Source: Prosapia bicincta
Lineage: Eukaryota > Arthropoda > Insecta > Hemiptera > Cercopidae
Assembly (NCBI GenBank): GCA_036971475.1
Contig: JBAIZL010000004.1
Coordinates: 62,789,668-62,853,667, forward strand
Length of the DNA: 64,000 nucleotides
Reading direction: 5' to 3'
A program made the translations under genes and the position numbers. Below the pieces are notes generated by a model. It did not search any database. It saw only the letters and a list, made by a program, of their open reading frames with translations, and was not told the DNA's origin. Positions 36,311-47,956 of the stretch are shown in pieces. The stretch's first letter is position 1. Each line of letters begins with the position of its first letter.

Positions 36311-37034
36311 AAGAAAACCCTTTCAAAAAGGGGCATGGTATGCAATATAGTTATTTCGTCCCATTTGATTTGAAATAAGCGATAACGTGATTTCATTAAA
36401 CAGCTGATTTTCTTTATAGGTTATGTGGTAGAACGCACAGGTTATGTTACTTTATTTGTATTAATTATAATTATTTAATAAAAAGTAACTAAAAAAAGTT
36501 TTGTTGACAAGTAGAAATTTACTTTAACAAATTTTGTTCATATTATTTATTATACTTAAGCGTCTATTATGGCCTAAGTAACACTCATACAAACTTATTC
36601 AAAGCAGGATTAATAAATTAGAAAACAAACTCATGGTAATATAGTTGTTAGAATAACAATAACTAAGTATTTGTTTGGTATCTTTTTACGTTTAAATTCT
36701 AACTCACAAGACTAGTCATACGGTTATTTTGTTTGGTGAAGAAATGTCCCTTTTTAATTATACCTACAAATTTATTGAAGATTTCCTATTACAGAAAATT
36801 TATTGCAGTAATTATTCTTACAGGTTGCGTATATTTACATTCAGGGTAAATTTAGTGCCAGTTTAGAGACGGTTTTTGTACAATTTATTACTTGAATTTA
36901 TCAGTTTCTTTATTTTAAAAATAACTGAAGCATTCCATTGGCAGACCACGGCCAGTTGCGGATCGCAGTTGGCTATTTAGTCCACGCAGTTACTAATGAA
37001 TAGTTTTATACAATCACAATATAACTGTACACCC
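36311..37034. other. Unassigned AT-rich DNA
   Basis: No gene, RNA or clear repeat seen. Confidence 0.4.
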
Positions 37035-37470
37035 GTCGGTATTGCTTCTGTTTTTGTTTGACAAACCTAACTTCTGAGAAGGTTCTGGCATATTTGTAGA
37101 CCAAATGGGGACGCTTAAGTAGATATCTTAAAAGTGCGACCGTCTACTTTTCTGACGGAGAAATTAAGAATTAATAATATAGGTGCAACTAATAATCAAT
37201 AGATGGCGGTAATCACGCTATGACGCACAGCTGATACTTAAATTATGTAAAAATAAGAATTTATACAATTTTTATGGTTTAGATTAGTTTGCTTAACAGC
37301 TGTTTTAACGCACGAGTCATATTACTTTATTTATTGTACAATAATAAGTTAAAATGCTATTGAATTGAAAACTTCTTTAATTTACAAGTTAATAGAAATA
37401 TTAATTTCTAAAATAAATCTTACTAAATTATGTTGATATTATAAATATTGATTCAGTTTTTTATTTGTGT
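37035..37470 (+). mobile_element. Helitron-like family B, copy 1 (5' damaged)
   Basis: Collinear with 48690-49190 and 54936-55410. Shared landmarks are CTTCTGAGAAGGTTCTGGCA, GCGACCGTCTACTTTTCTGA, AATAGATGGCGGTAATCACG, CAGCTGATACTTAAATTA, and AATGCTATTGAATTGAAAAC. The 5' block present in the other copies (CTGTGTGTCTCTTA, CATGAAACTTTGGG) is absent. Non-coding; classified with family B only by similarity. Confidence 0.6.
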
Positions 37471-39920
37471 GTTGACGTATTCTTCGAACGTAATAGAGAT
37501 AGAATTAGGCTAAATTGTTTTGTTTTAAGAATAAATTAAAAACAAAACAGAACCTATTTTAAAAAAGCTGGATTTTATTTACAAAAATGGTAGAACAATT
37601 TTCCAACAACGAAAACATATTTTGTCATAAGTATAGGCCTATTACCCACAAATTTTGAAGTCGGTGCAGAATTTCATACTTGCACACATATTTAACATAT
37701 TGAATGTGACAAATTAAAGAATTTTACATGATGATGGATCACCTTGACATATAGATTAACAAATTATGATACAAACAAAGGCTATTCAATCATTTCTTCC
37801 ATACACTTATTTTATAGATATAAGAAATTTATTAAATTTATGATTTAAAATATTTAAGGAGAATTATCTCTTACAATTAAAAGCATCTAGATTAATCACA
37901 TTCCGTGTAAATTATTCAAAGAATGCCGAATTGTCGACAGTTTATATATCTGAATGAAAAATATGCAATCACTTATTTTTTATCGCACACAATCTAATAT
38001 TGTATGGTCGTCGCCGAAAAAAGGATTAAATATCATCCCGCATACTCTAATGATATCGAACACATGGTATTCTTGTTTTATGAGCAGACTATAGTGTTCA
38101 CTATAATTATTCATGAGAAATCAAGCAATCAAAAAGTTCGGAATATTTTGGATTAGGTAGAAAAAATCACAGATACGATTTGATAGGAATCTTGATGGGC
38201 GAATAACACGGATGAACAATCTATGGACTACATAGTACGGTTGTGGTGGCAAGCATTTACCTACTCAACAGAACAGATTCCAGTATACAAGAAAATAACT
38301 TACAGGAGTCAGGTTACAATACGAAGACTTGAGCGTCAAGAAAAGTGCTGGAGAACGGGGAGGAATTACTTAAAAAGGATCTGCGAGGGAAACGGGCGCA
38401 CGGTGACTGCGCGTTTAAAAAAGTAAAGTTTTTTCCATCAATAACTCAGGAAATGTGCAGAATCAGTTGAAATAACGTATTTTGTTGCCATATTGTTATA
38501 AAAAGAACTATATTCTTTTCCTGTATCTACGTTTCTAACAGTAGCATGGATGGTTGATGCAACACGAAGAACCCCCACAGTGTTTGTTTTTGTGTCACTA
38601 CCATCACAGTCAAGCATATTCTGCTTAAGTGTGAAGAGTTGATCTATTTATATATACGTCACGATCTTCGAGGGAGTTTAAAGGTGGTTGTAAGGGATGA
38701 TGACACGGCTATCGACTAATTCATAATTAGTTTTAACTGTTTTATATAATTATTATTCACTTCTACTTTTAGTAATTTAGACTTAGATATTAGGGATAGT
38801 TTAGTTTAGGTACTAATTGTTCCCGGCGATAATAACGTTATTGGGTTTTCGCAACAAAAAAATCTTAATTTTGGTATAATAACGTCCATGTCAAGTAACC
38901 CACAGAAAGCGTCTACTCTATTTTCATCGGTTCTACCAAAATTCACAAGAAGTATTTTGTTCCAGGCGCTTTTTTTCACTATTTGGAAAATTATTTTGCA
39001 TTTAATATGTTTTTGCTATAAGTGCTTTCCAGCTCATTAGGGATTAAATGAGTACTTCTGTGTTTTGCCAACCTTTTCATTTCTAATTTGTGCATTTAAT
39101 TGCTTTTCATCCAAGTCGTTTTTTGTACCTCTGTTCATTGTAATATTTACAGACGTAATGTTCCATCAGCATGCTATTTATATATACCCACATTTAGTTA
39201 TTATCGAAAACAATTTTATAAGGAAGCAATTAATATTTTTTTTCTGCCAAATTATGACTCTTCTGAATGAAAAGACTAAAGCATATCAATAACTTTTGAC
39301 TGTAAAAATATCGATATCATAGTTATCTATTTAGACCACTTCAGAAGAAATAATATAAAATAGAAATACAAAGGCCATCTTAACGTTTGAAATTAGAGTT
39401 TTACCCAGCGCCCCTTCAGAACAGACGACGTCAATATACCACGTGATCTTAGGAATTGTATTGTTATTGCCGATCTAATTCTGTTTTGACTGATCAGGCC
39501 AAGTGCAACATAATTTTGGAGGTTATGTACGTCAGTCAAGCCTGTGACGTCATTCATTTTTTTAATTTAACGTTTTTTTTAAACCGAACGTTGACTAAGC
39601 ATAGAGAATTTAAGCACTTTTAGGTCAAGGTTTTCGTGTGTTATTGTGTTACAGTTGTATTTTCTTTCTGATTCATTTTGTTTTAGAAATTTCTGATTTT
39701 CCTGGACATATATCTCTAATTCGTTACCAACTATAATGTTTTCAATATATAAGCGTAGAATGTTGAAACACTTATACAGGGCTACTTTCTCAATGCAATT
39801 ATGATTTTAAATCTGTTCGCTAAATATGTATTTTTATAATTTTATGTTTATAAATATCAGTTAAAATATTTCAATAATATTAATTTTTGTTCAATATTTA
39901 TTAATTTTTTTAAATATAAT
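37471..39920. other. Unassigned AT-rich DNA, no gene recognised
   Basis: About 2.4 kb. Small frames at 38223-38426 and 39065-39292 show no domain. The palindromic cAMP-response-type octamer TGACGTCA occurs near 39545, without other promoter context. Confidence 0.45.
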
Positions 39921-40060
39921 ATAGCTAATAGTTATATATTTTTAGGTTAGTTTTGGATGGTAAAGATTATTTAGATTTTTTGGACTAGGAGACTGACAGA
40001 CTTACCTTGGTAAGAGTCCACTCTGTAGTCTTGAAATAGAAACACATAAAAGCACTTAAA

Positions 40061-40100
40061 CAATGATATATTTCAACCACACAGTGGTCTTTGTCAATCG
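40061..40100 (-). ncRNA. Hammerhead-like fold, left arm of FB1
   Basis: Exact reverse complement of the right-arm motif at 40250-40289; see that entry for the pairing. Confidence 0.35.
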
Positions 40101-40132
40101 AAGAGAAAACACAAAAAGAAATATGAGAGAAA

Positions 40133-40135
<3 letters not shown>

Positions 40136-40211
<76 letters not shown>

Positions 40212-40216
40212 TTTTT
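40136..40216. repeat. (TA)n plus poly-T in the FB1 loop
   Basis: TA dinucleotides to about 40202, then about 14 T residues, forming the loop between the two inverted arms. Confidence 0.9.
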
Positions 40217-40249
40217 CATTCTCTCATATTTCTTTTTGTGTTTTCTCTT

Positions 40250-40289
40250 CGATTGACAAAGACCACTGTGTGGTTGAAATATATCATTG
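40250..40289 (+). ncRNA. Hammerhead-like fold, right arm of FB1, altered core
   Basis: CGAT (stem I), TGACAAA in place of CTGATGA, GACCAC-TGT-GTGGTT (stem II, six pairs with one G-U), GAAA, TATAT with an A-U closing pair, C at the cleavage position, then ATTG (stem I, one G-U). The architecture is good; the core box deviates at several catalytic positions. Confidence 0.4.
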
Positions 40290-40393
40290 TTTAAGTGCTT
40301 TTATGTGTTTCTATTTCAAGACTACAGAGTGGACTCTTACCAAGGTAAGTCTGTCAGTCTCCTAGTCCAAAAAATCTAAATAGCTAATAGTTA

Positions 40394-40645
40394 GTTAGAG
40401 ATATGTTTTTAAAAATGCTTGGACTGTATTTTTTTCATAACTTTATGTTTATGAATATCAATTAAAATATTACAATAAATACTCATTTTTAACCGTTTGT
40501 ACAATTTTTTCTTTCATTCGTTTTTAATTTAGTTGAGTTAGTACCTAACTTGGAGATATATGTTTTTGAAAATGCTGGTAATCAGCGAAAAGTTAAGAAT
40601 AGCCTATAAGTTTAGGATATTCTTGGTATCGAAAGAATTATATTT
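40394..40645. other. AT-rich spacer
   Basis: Nothing recognised. Confidence 0.4.
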
Positions 40646-40945
40646 GTGTATACGTCTTAAATTGTGTACATTTTGTGTAAGTATTTGTGTATACGTCTTA
40701 AATTGTGTACATTTTGTGTAAGTATTTGTGTATACGTCTTAAATTGTGTACATTTTGTGTAAGTATTTGTGTATACGTCTTAAATTGTGTACATTTTGTG
40801 TAAGTATTTGTGTATACGTCTTAAATTGTGTACATTTTGTGTAAGTATTTGTGTATACGTCTTAAATTGTGTACATTTTGTGTAAGTATTTGTGTATACG
40901 TCTTAAATTGTGTACATTTTGTGTAAGTATTTGTGTTTTTATACG
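40646..40945. repeat. 41-bp minisatellite (7 copies plus partial)
   Basis: The unit GTGTATACGTCTTAAATTGT plus 21 bases repeats at 40646, 40687, 40728, 40769, 40810, 40851 and 40892 with essentially no divergence, indicating recent expansion. A partial unit ends the array. Confidence 0.97.
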
Positions 40946-41373
40946 TTTTAAGATTATATCATAAGATTGTTAACATTCACTGTAAACAGAACATTTTCTA
41001 ACATTTACTAACTAACGCGAGGAAAAAAGATATTTCCCTGATATTTGGAATAATTCGGATAATTATCTGTGGTGAGTGGGAACCACGGAAAGGCCAATAT
41101 CGTGCAGAATCTGGAAAATCTTCAAAAGTTCAACAAATTAATTCAAATAAACGATAAACGTTTACTTATAATAGTTACATATGTAATTTATAAAGTAAAG
41201 CAGGTTTTAAAAATGATCTAGGTTTCACCAAGAAATCTCAATAGGTTTTGTTATTTCTACATCAAACACCTCTGATATTGAAATTTGATCAGTACTTTCG
41301 TAGGGCTATTACGGTGCAATGCACTATTCCTGCAGATGTGTAACGCTCGTCAAGGAATGTGAGCAATAGGTAT
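40946..41373. other. Unassigned spacer
   Basis: No gene or repeat recognised. Confidence 0.4.
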
Positions 41374-42094
41374 TTAATTGAACTCCCGATTATCCGGGAT
41401 AATTACCGGCAGGGCCGTCACGGATAATGCGAAATCACGGTTAAAACAAATACCATAATATCCACAGCCCTACTTCTACCCAATGACTGTAAAAACAACC
41501 GATAAATAGTATCGCCTCCTGTTGTCCCGTCACTACTATACAGTTCGTTTTGATCAGAAGCAACGCATAGACTGACCACTGAGGAAGGGTAGTGTTTACG
41601 TTCGACTCGAGCGATCGCGTAATTCCGCGAATTCGGCGTTCGGATTTATTCGCCGAAAAACGGCCGCTCGCGCTCGGGGTTATCGCCCCTCCATGCATCA
41701 CGTTCGATGCTTCGATGTGCTCTGATCTGATTGGACGTTGGAGATCATCGCATAATTAGGGATTCGCGCTTCATAGAACCGCGTGAATTTATAAAAGGAC
41801 AACAAGAAATATAACGTAAACTCAGACATGCTGACCGAAACTCTGCCCGCGAGTGCGCGTCGCGGGGAAACAGGTAGGAAGGATTTAAGACACGGGGTGG
41901 CGACTGCGGGCGAGTTGACAGTCTATAAATTATTTCGTAAAGGTTACTCTACGCCCCAACGACCGCCCGCGCTCGCATCCGTCCGCCGCGTTCACATTTG
42001 TCTCCTCCCGCCCCACTGCTTCAAGTGGAGCTGACGATCCCGTTTGATCCGCAACCCGGTTGATGCGATCCCGGATAATCGGGAGTTGACTGTA
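41374..42094. mobile_element. Non-autonomous pogo/Tigger-like DNA transposon
   Basis: A perfect 20-bp inverted pair AACTCCCGATTATCCGGGAT lies at 41381-41400 and 42068-42087. The right end continues to CAGTC outward and then TA (42093-42094), giving the CAGT(C/T)AACTCCCGATTATCC pattern typical of pogo-type inverted terminal repeats with TA target duplication. The left outermost bases have decayed (AATTG instead of CAGTC). The interior (41570-42060) is much richer in GC and CpG than its surroundings. Two small frames (41701-41441 on - and 41828-42034 on +) show no transposase DDE or helix-turn-helix signature, so it appears non-autonomous. Confidence 0.72.
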
Positions 42095-44199
42095 TATAAA
42101 AGCATTACATGGATGATCAGTGATACTTAGGGCATGAGAGGGGCTACGGCTAAACAGATAGTATCGTTGGTCTCATAGAAAGCTGCGGAAAATTAATCGA
42201 GAATTTGCTGCCTTTAATTTGTCAGAATCGTTTCAACAATTAAACTGTTAAATGGTTATCATCAGTTTACAGAAGACAGATTATCTCTATGACGGTAACC
42301 CTATTACGTTAATCTTGTTCTGGAGAGGGTCTTGACTTAACATAACGTACATTAGAAATTTCTTGTACCACAACTTATGGTTGGGGGAAACTTTCATCTG
42401 ACGATTTTGGAGTCCTTCGCGGTAATCCAATCGAATATCTCCCGTTACTGCTATAAAAGAAAATAAATATAACAGGGAAATCATAAAATACAATTTGTAA
42501 AAGAAACAAATATTTATACAGTATTAGGAATGTGTTGGACGGTAAAAATAGTGTAACTCCAAAAATGGTATTAACATTTTACTATTTATTTAGTACAATC
42601 AGGAAAGTCTAAGAATTTATTTAAAATTATTCTGAAGATAAAATTTCCAAATTTATAGTAAACAGAAATATTAAAAACTAGCATAAAGTTTCTAAAGAAT
42701 GAAGCTCAAGAAAAAACACTACGAAAAGTACGAACCGTAGCCGATTAATTTTGCCAGAGGATCTGAGAGGACAGAACCCAAATGGAATACATTATCCCGA
42801 TCCGTAACTTTAAAAAACCAATCCCCACTGAAGATAGAAGGCGTCTAATTCAGCAGACGTACCCATTGCAACACTAGCGAGTGTAATAAACCACGATCTA
42901 TTGTAGTGTCAGCCAACACAGATGCTGAGAAGGTAGCCTACACTACCACGCAACAACAGATAAACACATCGAGACTTGACAATCCTTTCCATACTACTTA
43001 TAGGGTACAAATTAAGATTAACTGAACTTACTAAGCCTCACAAATATCCAACAAACATAAGTAACCGATATTATTTTTAATGCCACCTTAACCTGCGTTT
43101 TAAAATAACTATTAGTCATGTACAAATTTAACAATAACAAAAAGACCTATTGCGTCAAACCTATATACAAAATGTTGACGTTACATTAACAAAGAACTTC
43201 CTCGTCTAGACCCACTTTTATTTACGTTTTTCATTATTATTTTTACTCAACTAAAGTCGTTTGAGTTCATCTATTCATAAATATTGCATCAGATGTTCCG
43301 TGTTGACGTGGATTTCTGAGGCAACACAGATGTCAGTGCTGTGACGTAAGCACCTCAGTCCAATTCACCGTAATTGTTGTCCAGGTTTACACGGAGTTAT
43401 TAGTAAGGTGTTGTGGTAACAGTATTTTTAATAATTTTTTGTTTTCAATTAGGACTGCTAGAGTAACACCATTCCATTTTCTAACGGTAACAATCTGTGA
43501 GCTCGCACCACGCATACATATTTTTCCCGTCAGGTTCTCAGAAAAACCTTAGATTCATTTAGAAATTCAACTAGCCAAGCAGTTGGAGTCAATTTATGTT
43601 ATGTAATGCTGTATTAATAGTACTAAGAATCACAAACTAAACAACAGAAATAGCTAGAAAAATATTAAATAGGTGTAACGTATGAGTATTAGGAAACAAT
43701 ATTTGTCTTATTTTTGTGGGAAACTTATTCTATACGTAATGTTAAAAATTAAAACAGTTTACTCTAAATCTCCCAGCAGTAGCCAAGGACTGGTGAAGAC
43801 GACATCATCGTCGAAACTAGTGTGTTTGTTTGGTAATCGGTACTGTATTCCCGGAACGCAGCAATATTATGCTTGATGGAAGAAATGTTTAGCTCCTGCA
43901 TTGGAAGATTAAAAAATCTGAGAAGAGCAGTTTTGACGTATAAAAAACGATTTCTATCCTTCATGACGTCAGATTTACGTATGTTTTCATTGTTAAAGCT
44001 CTGTTATAAAACATATTATTAGATGTAAGTTCTGGCGTGACGTACGGGGCGAAAATAAAGGATTCGCGTGTTTAGCTTATTTTAGGATGTTTTAAAAGTT
44101 GCACCAGATATTTTTTGTTGTTTATATTTACTTGAGATGCGAGTCTAATAAATTCTAAATATTTGTAGAAAGTGTCTAAGTATAAACAAGTAATATAGT
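42095..44199. other. Unassigned AT-rich DNA, no gene recognised
   Basis: Small frames at 42493-42287 (-), 43682-43876 (+) and 43964-43764 (-) have no domain signature. A TGACGTCA octamer occurs near 43965. No repeat family was recognised. Confidence 0.4.
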
Positions 44200-44800
44200 A
44201 AATTTTAAAATCAACTCCTACTGAGCTCAACAAAGAAAAATATTATTTTAGTTACTTTTTATTTTATAATTACCATTAATATAAATATGTATATACATAT
44301 GTCAGAATAACAATATTAAGTGGCAAAATAGAAAGCCAATTTCCTTGCAATTTTCTATTTCCCTCTCTATACAGTAGTCTATATGGTGTTGGACTATTAT
44401 TTTTGTTTGTTACTATTTAATCACTTTTTTTTCGTTTCTAACTTATGAAACTGACGGCGGTCTATAACACCTCATTCTATTCTTCTCTTATAATACTTCA
44501 TTATTATAAGGAACTTTTCTCGTATAATTTCATATAAATCTTAAAGTGATTGATTTCTAGCAATAGGAAAGTTGCCTCAGTTCCAAGTCCTGGATTTCAA
44601 ACATGTAGTTTTAAGTTCGAATCCGACAGAGACATCAGCTTTTTAAATTTTGTATTTGTGAATAAATATTTGAAAAAGCTGTATTAATATAAATTATCGT
44701 CTACTACAGGTTAATAAAATCTATTTGAACTTGATTGGGTGAATAAAACCATATTTTATTAAAGAAATAAAATTTGTACTATATATATATCTTATATATG
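44200..44800 (+). mobile_element. SINE-bearing dispersed repeat copy C
   Basis: Plus-strand copy with the full layout: CAACTCCTACTGAGCTCAAC (44210), CATATGTCAGAATAACAATA (near 44298), and the 350-bp block. The tRNA-like region follows with box B AAGTTCGAATCCG (about 44614-44626), then body GAACTTGATTGGGTGAATAA and the (TA)n tail. It confirms that the 350-bp block and the SINE travel together in three copies (A, B, C). Confidence 0.62.
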
Positions 44801-46261
44801 GGACGTGGGAGCCCTAAGAAAAGGAAATAATAAATCGAGTGTAAATATAGATCTGTCGTTACTGAATCAAACCCTGAAATAAAGACAGAATTAATGATAA
44901 ACCTACGTGGATATGGTTATGTGAAGCAAAAAACCTTTTTCCAGCGTATTTACAATGACAGCAAACTCCTCCTCTTGATAGGAGAGGAGTACCGGGGCCC
45001 CCAAGGGAGTTACTTTAATCTGCACATAGAAAGTATGTGTTTAGGGAACACACAGGGAAGCTTTTAATTATGAAGCCAAGTCCCACTCACTAGGTCAGCA
45101 GTAGAAAGAGAAAAGATCCTGCTGAAGAAAACAAGGTTGGGTTGAAGGTATTCGAATTATGCAATGGGAGAAACACAGCTCTTTATAAGGAACTGTTAAG
45201 GTAGTAAGCTTAAAGCATAAGGTGAAGTAGGAAATAAGACTGAGAATTATGGAAAAGACTTACTAAATATTATGTCCTATTAAATGATGGCTAAAGGATG
45301 CGTGGAAACTCCCGAGTGGTTTGGCGGAATACATTCCCAGTTACTTGTATTCTATAGTAGAACATAGACTCCACTCGAAGTAGGCCTAATATGCTACAGA
45401 AAGCCGGTTAGCAAATAAACTCAATTCAGATCTTTGTTAATACATAATTATTGTTTAAAAGATACATACGTAATACTGATAATAATAATAATAATAATAA
45501 CAATAAGTAATCAGCAATACCAGTCAATTCACTGTTTGTTAAAAAAAAATCAAATGATATAATTATAAGCATTTACCTTTTTAGTGAAAACAGTAGAGCG
45601 TCTTGTAAAGCGCCTGTAACATTATCAGCTGATGAAAATAATAGTTGCGCACAATTGCACAGCTGTTAAATTACATAAAGCAATAGATCAGCTGTTTTAA
45701 ATCGTAAAGTAAACATTGACATCAGTAATGGAACACAAATATTTGGCTACGAGTAATTTACGATTGTACATGATGGGCACACATTTTACTGGTAAAAAAA
45801 TACTTGGCGTTGTAGAAGGTCATTAGGAACACGAAAAAAAATTAAAAAATTCAAAATTAAAAGTTTTGGGAAAGTAGTGATAAGGCACACATACTTACAC
45901 ACACATACATACATCACAACTTTTATAAACTCAAGGTTTATAAAACAGTTCTCTATTTTGAATTATAAAATTGCCCAAAAGTATTCGGAAACGTTTTTAG
46001 AAATTAGGATGGATTTCTTTTTGTAAAACAATTAGTCTAACAAAAGGTAACCGATTGACAAGTGAATTGACCTCCAAAATATAGCGTCCATCATTCACAA
46101 CATGTAAAATATAACTGACATTATTCATTTTGCACAACTGTTGAGGTTTCGTTAGAAAACTTTGTTATTATTTCAAAACAAACTTTTCTAATTGAATTCC
46201 TCTCAGTTAGTTATATTAGCGAATATAGTTATACAGCAACTGCTACATTGATTTCATAAAG
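44801..46261. other. Unassigned DNA, no gene recognised
   Basis: It contains a GC-richer patch at 44960-45010 with a hairpin (CTCCTC...GAGGAG) and GGGGCCCCC, and an (ATA)n run at about 45478-45512. No coding frame or known element. Confidence 0.4.
45478..45512. repeat. (AAT)n microsatellite
   Basis: Trinucleotide run TAATAATAATAA with one CAA interruption. Confidence 0.9.
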
Positions 46262-47719
46262 TTTCATGTTAGTTGTAAAGTACCTGTAGCCAACGCCCAC
46301 CCTTGGGTGTTGGAGCCATTTAGCGACGCGCTGGAACTGGTGTCCTTGAAGGTGGGACTGTTGTAATCCTGGTTCAGGGCTGTGCAATCATTAAGGTGTC
46401 TGGCATTCATAAGTTCACCACCACACAGCAGACACTCCGGGGTTGGTAGCACATGAATGCGATGGAGGTGCTCAGCAAGGTAATCATGATCGGTCTTCAA
46501 TCTGGAAGCTGCAACGCTAACAGTCTGGAGCAAGTTATAGTCAATTGGTCTCCCCGTCACAAGACGTTCCCGCCGCTTTCCTGCTGAGAGTTCCCTCAGT
46601 CGATCGTGATTCCAATTTTTGGTGGATATCTCTATTAAGGACCTGGAGGAATGTAGTGAACTCAGATGATCAGGCTGAGGGAGGCTTGTTCTTTGCTTGG
46701 CTATTAGATCTGCCTTTTCATTGTCAGTGATGTTTACATGGCTCGGAATTGACTGAAAATTTTAGGATCCAGTACCCACCCGGCATTTACGAGAGCATTT
46801 AGTTTTCTTCTACAGTCTATGGTTCTACTACAGTCAGTCTATGAGTTCCCAGACAGGTTCAAGATAGCGGTCTTAGAGTCAACAAGGAAAACGGCCTTAG
46901 CAGAAGGAATCAGATTCTTAAGCTCAATTGCTGCAGCATATATGGCAGCTATCTCACCGTTGCTAAGGTGAGCCCTGACAGCAGAAAATCTCTCAAAATA
47001 TATGGATCAGTATGCAGCACCAGTTTCACCTGATCCAGTTATGGATAATTCATCTGTGTAAATTGGGATCCATTCTGGTGCAGGGTATTTTTCATTGATA
47101 GTTCGGAGGGCTACAGTTCTATGGTCCTGATCCGAAGATGCATGCTTGGGCAGGTGGTACTCTGTCAGAAGGAGTACCTCAGGGAGCTCCTGGGAGCAAT
47201 CCTGAAAAGCATTAAGCGGAGCTGGTTCTCCGCAAGTGACTCCATATTCATTATAAAATCCTGGTAACAGACAAGGGGTGTTCGTTGAGTTTTTCGTCTA
47301 TCTGGGGTTTGACGGTACTCGTCTCATGATTTGTTTGTTCCTTTAAACCACTCCCCGAAATATAGGGCCAACGGCTACTTGGGTATTTGTTTGTTAAATC
47401 TCAGTTTGAGCCTCCATTGCAGCAATAGGGGTGGTCAGCACCAGTTATCCCTCTTAAGGCATTGTTTTGAGCAAAATCAAGTAAATTTGTGGTGCATTTA
47501 CTGGCCGGGACTGTCACCTCGGAACCATATTCTAAAATTGGTCTTATATATGACTTGCAGGCAGTCTTTAGAACATCTTGGTTAGCTCCCCAAGAAGTAA
47601 TTGAATAATCTTGTTCTTACACAATATCAAGAGCACAGTGGTACAATATATTACAATAAAAATATTGAAAAGAACCCCAATACCACAAAAATAACAAATA
47701 AAACAAGTTACTTAAGATT

Positions 47720-47768
47720 AAACCCTTATGTACATTTCGATGACCATGTCATCATCATCAGAGGGTCT
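47720..47768 (-). ncRNA. Hammerhead ribozyme candidate, left arm of FB2
   Basis: Exact reverse complement of the motif at 47908-47956; the same pairing applies on the minus strand. The two copies face away from each other. Confidence 0.5.
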
Positions 47769-47907
47769 TGTTACAAAACACAATCTAGCACACAAGAAGT
47801 TACAAACTAGAATGATATAGTTTGTAGCTCAAACTATAGTTTGAGTAGCTTTCTAACTCATCATTCTAGTTTGTAACTTCTTGTGTGCTAGATTGTGTTT
47901 TGTAACA

Positions 47908-47956
47908 AGACCCTCTGATGATGATGACATGGTCATCGAAATGTACATAAGGGTTT
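47908..47956 (+). ncRNA. Hammerhead ribozyme candidate, right arm of FB2
   Basis: AGACCCT, then CTGATGA, then T, then GATGAC-ATG-GTCATC, then GAAA, then TGTACAT, then A, then AGGGTTT. Stem I has seven pairs (one G-U), stem II six pairs with an ATG loop, and stem III is ATG/CAT closing a 2-nt loop. The cleavage triplet would be AUA, allowed by the NUH rule. The core boxes CTGATGA and GAAA are intact. One extra T between CTGATGA and stem II is the only defect. The very short stem III is typical of hammerheads in PLEs and retrozymes, where dimers are the active form. Confidence 0.55.

Larger units (their letters stand above)
39921..40393. mobile_element. Foldback element FB1 (inverted pair with hammerhead-like folds)
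   Basis: A 14-bp direct repeat, ATAGCTAATAGTTA, lies at 39921-39934 and 40380-40393. Inside are a 33-bp left-only extension (39935-39967), a left arm (39968-40132), a central (TA)n plus poly-T loop, and a right arm (40219-40382). The arms are virtually identical inverted copies of about 164 bp. The target-site-like repeat, one-sided extension and inverted arms match the structure at 47607 and resemble the PLE at 29843. An open frame of 100 codons across the loop is a shadow of the palindrome. Confidence 0.72.

Noticed and set aside
40063..40365. 100-codon frame with an Ile-Tyr run
   Set aside because: It spans the palindromic arms and (TA)n loop of FB1; it is a shadow of the inverted repeat.
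41441..42034. Transposase gene in the pogo-like element
   Set aside because: Neither small frame has a DDE catalytic pattern or helix-turn-helix, and both are far shorter than pogo transposases.
46545..46730. Plus-strand 61-codon frame
   Set aside because: Antisense of the non-LTR element between its RNase H and zinc-knuckle regions.
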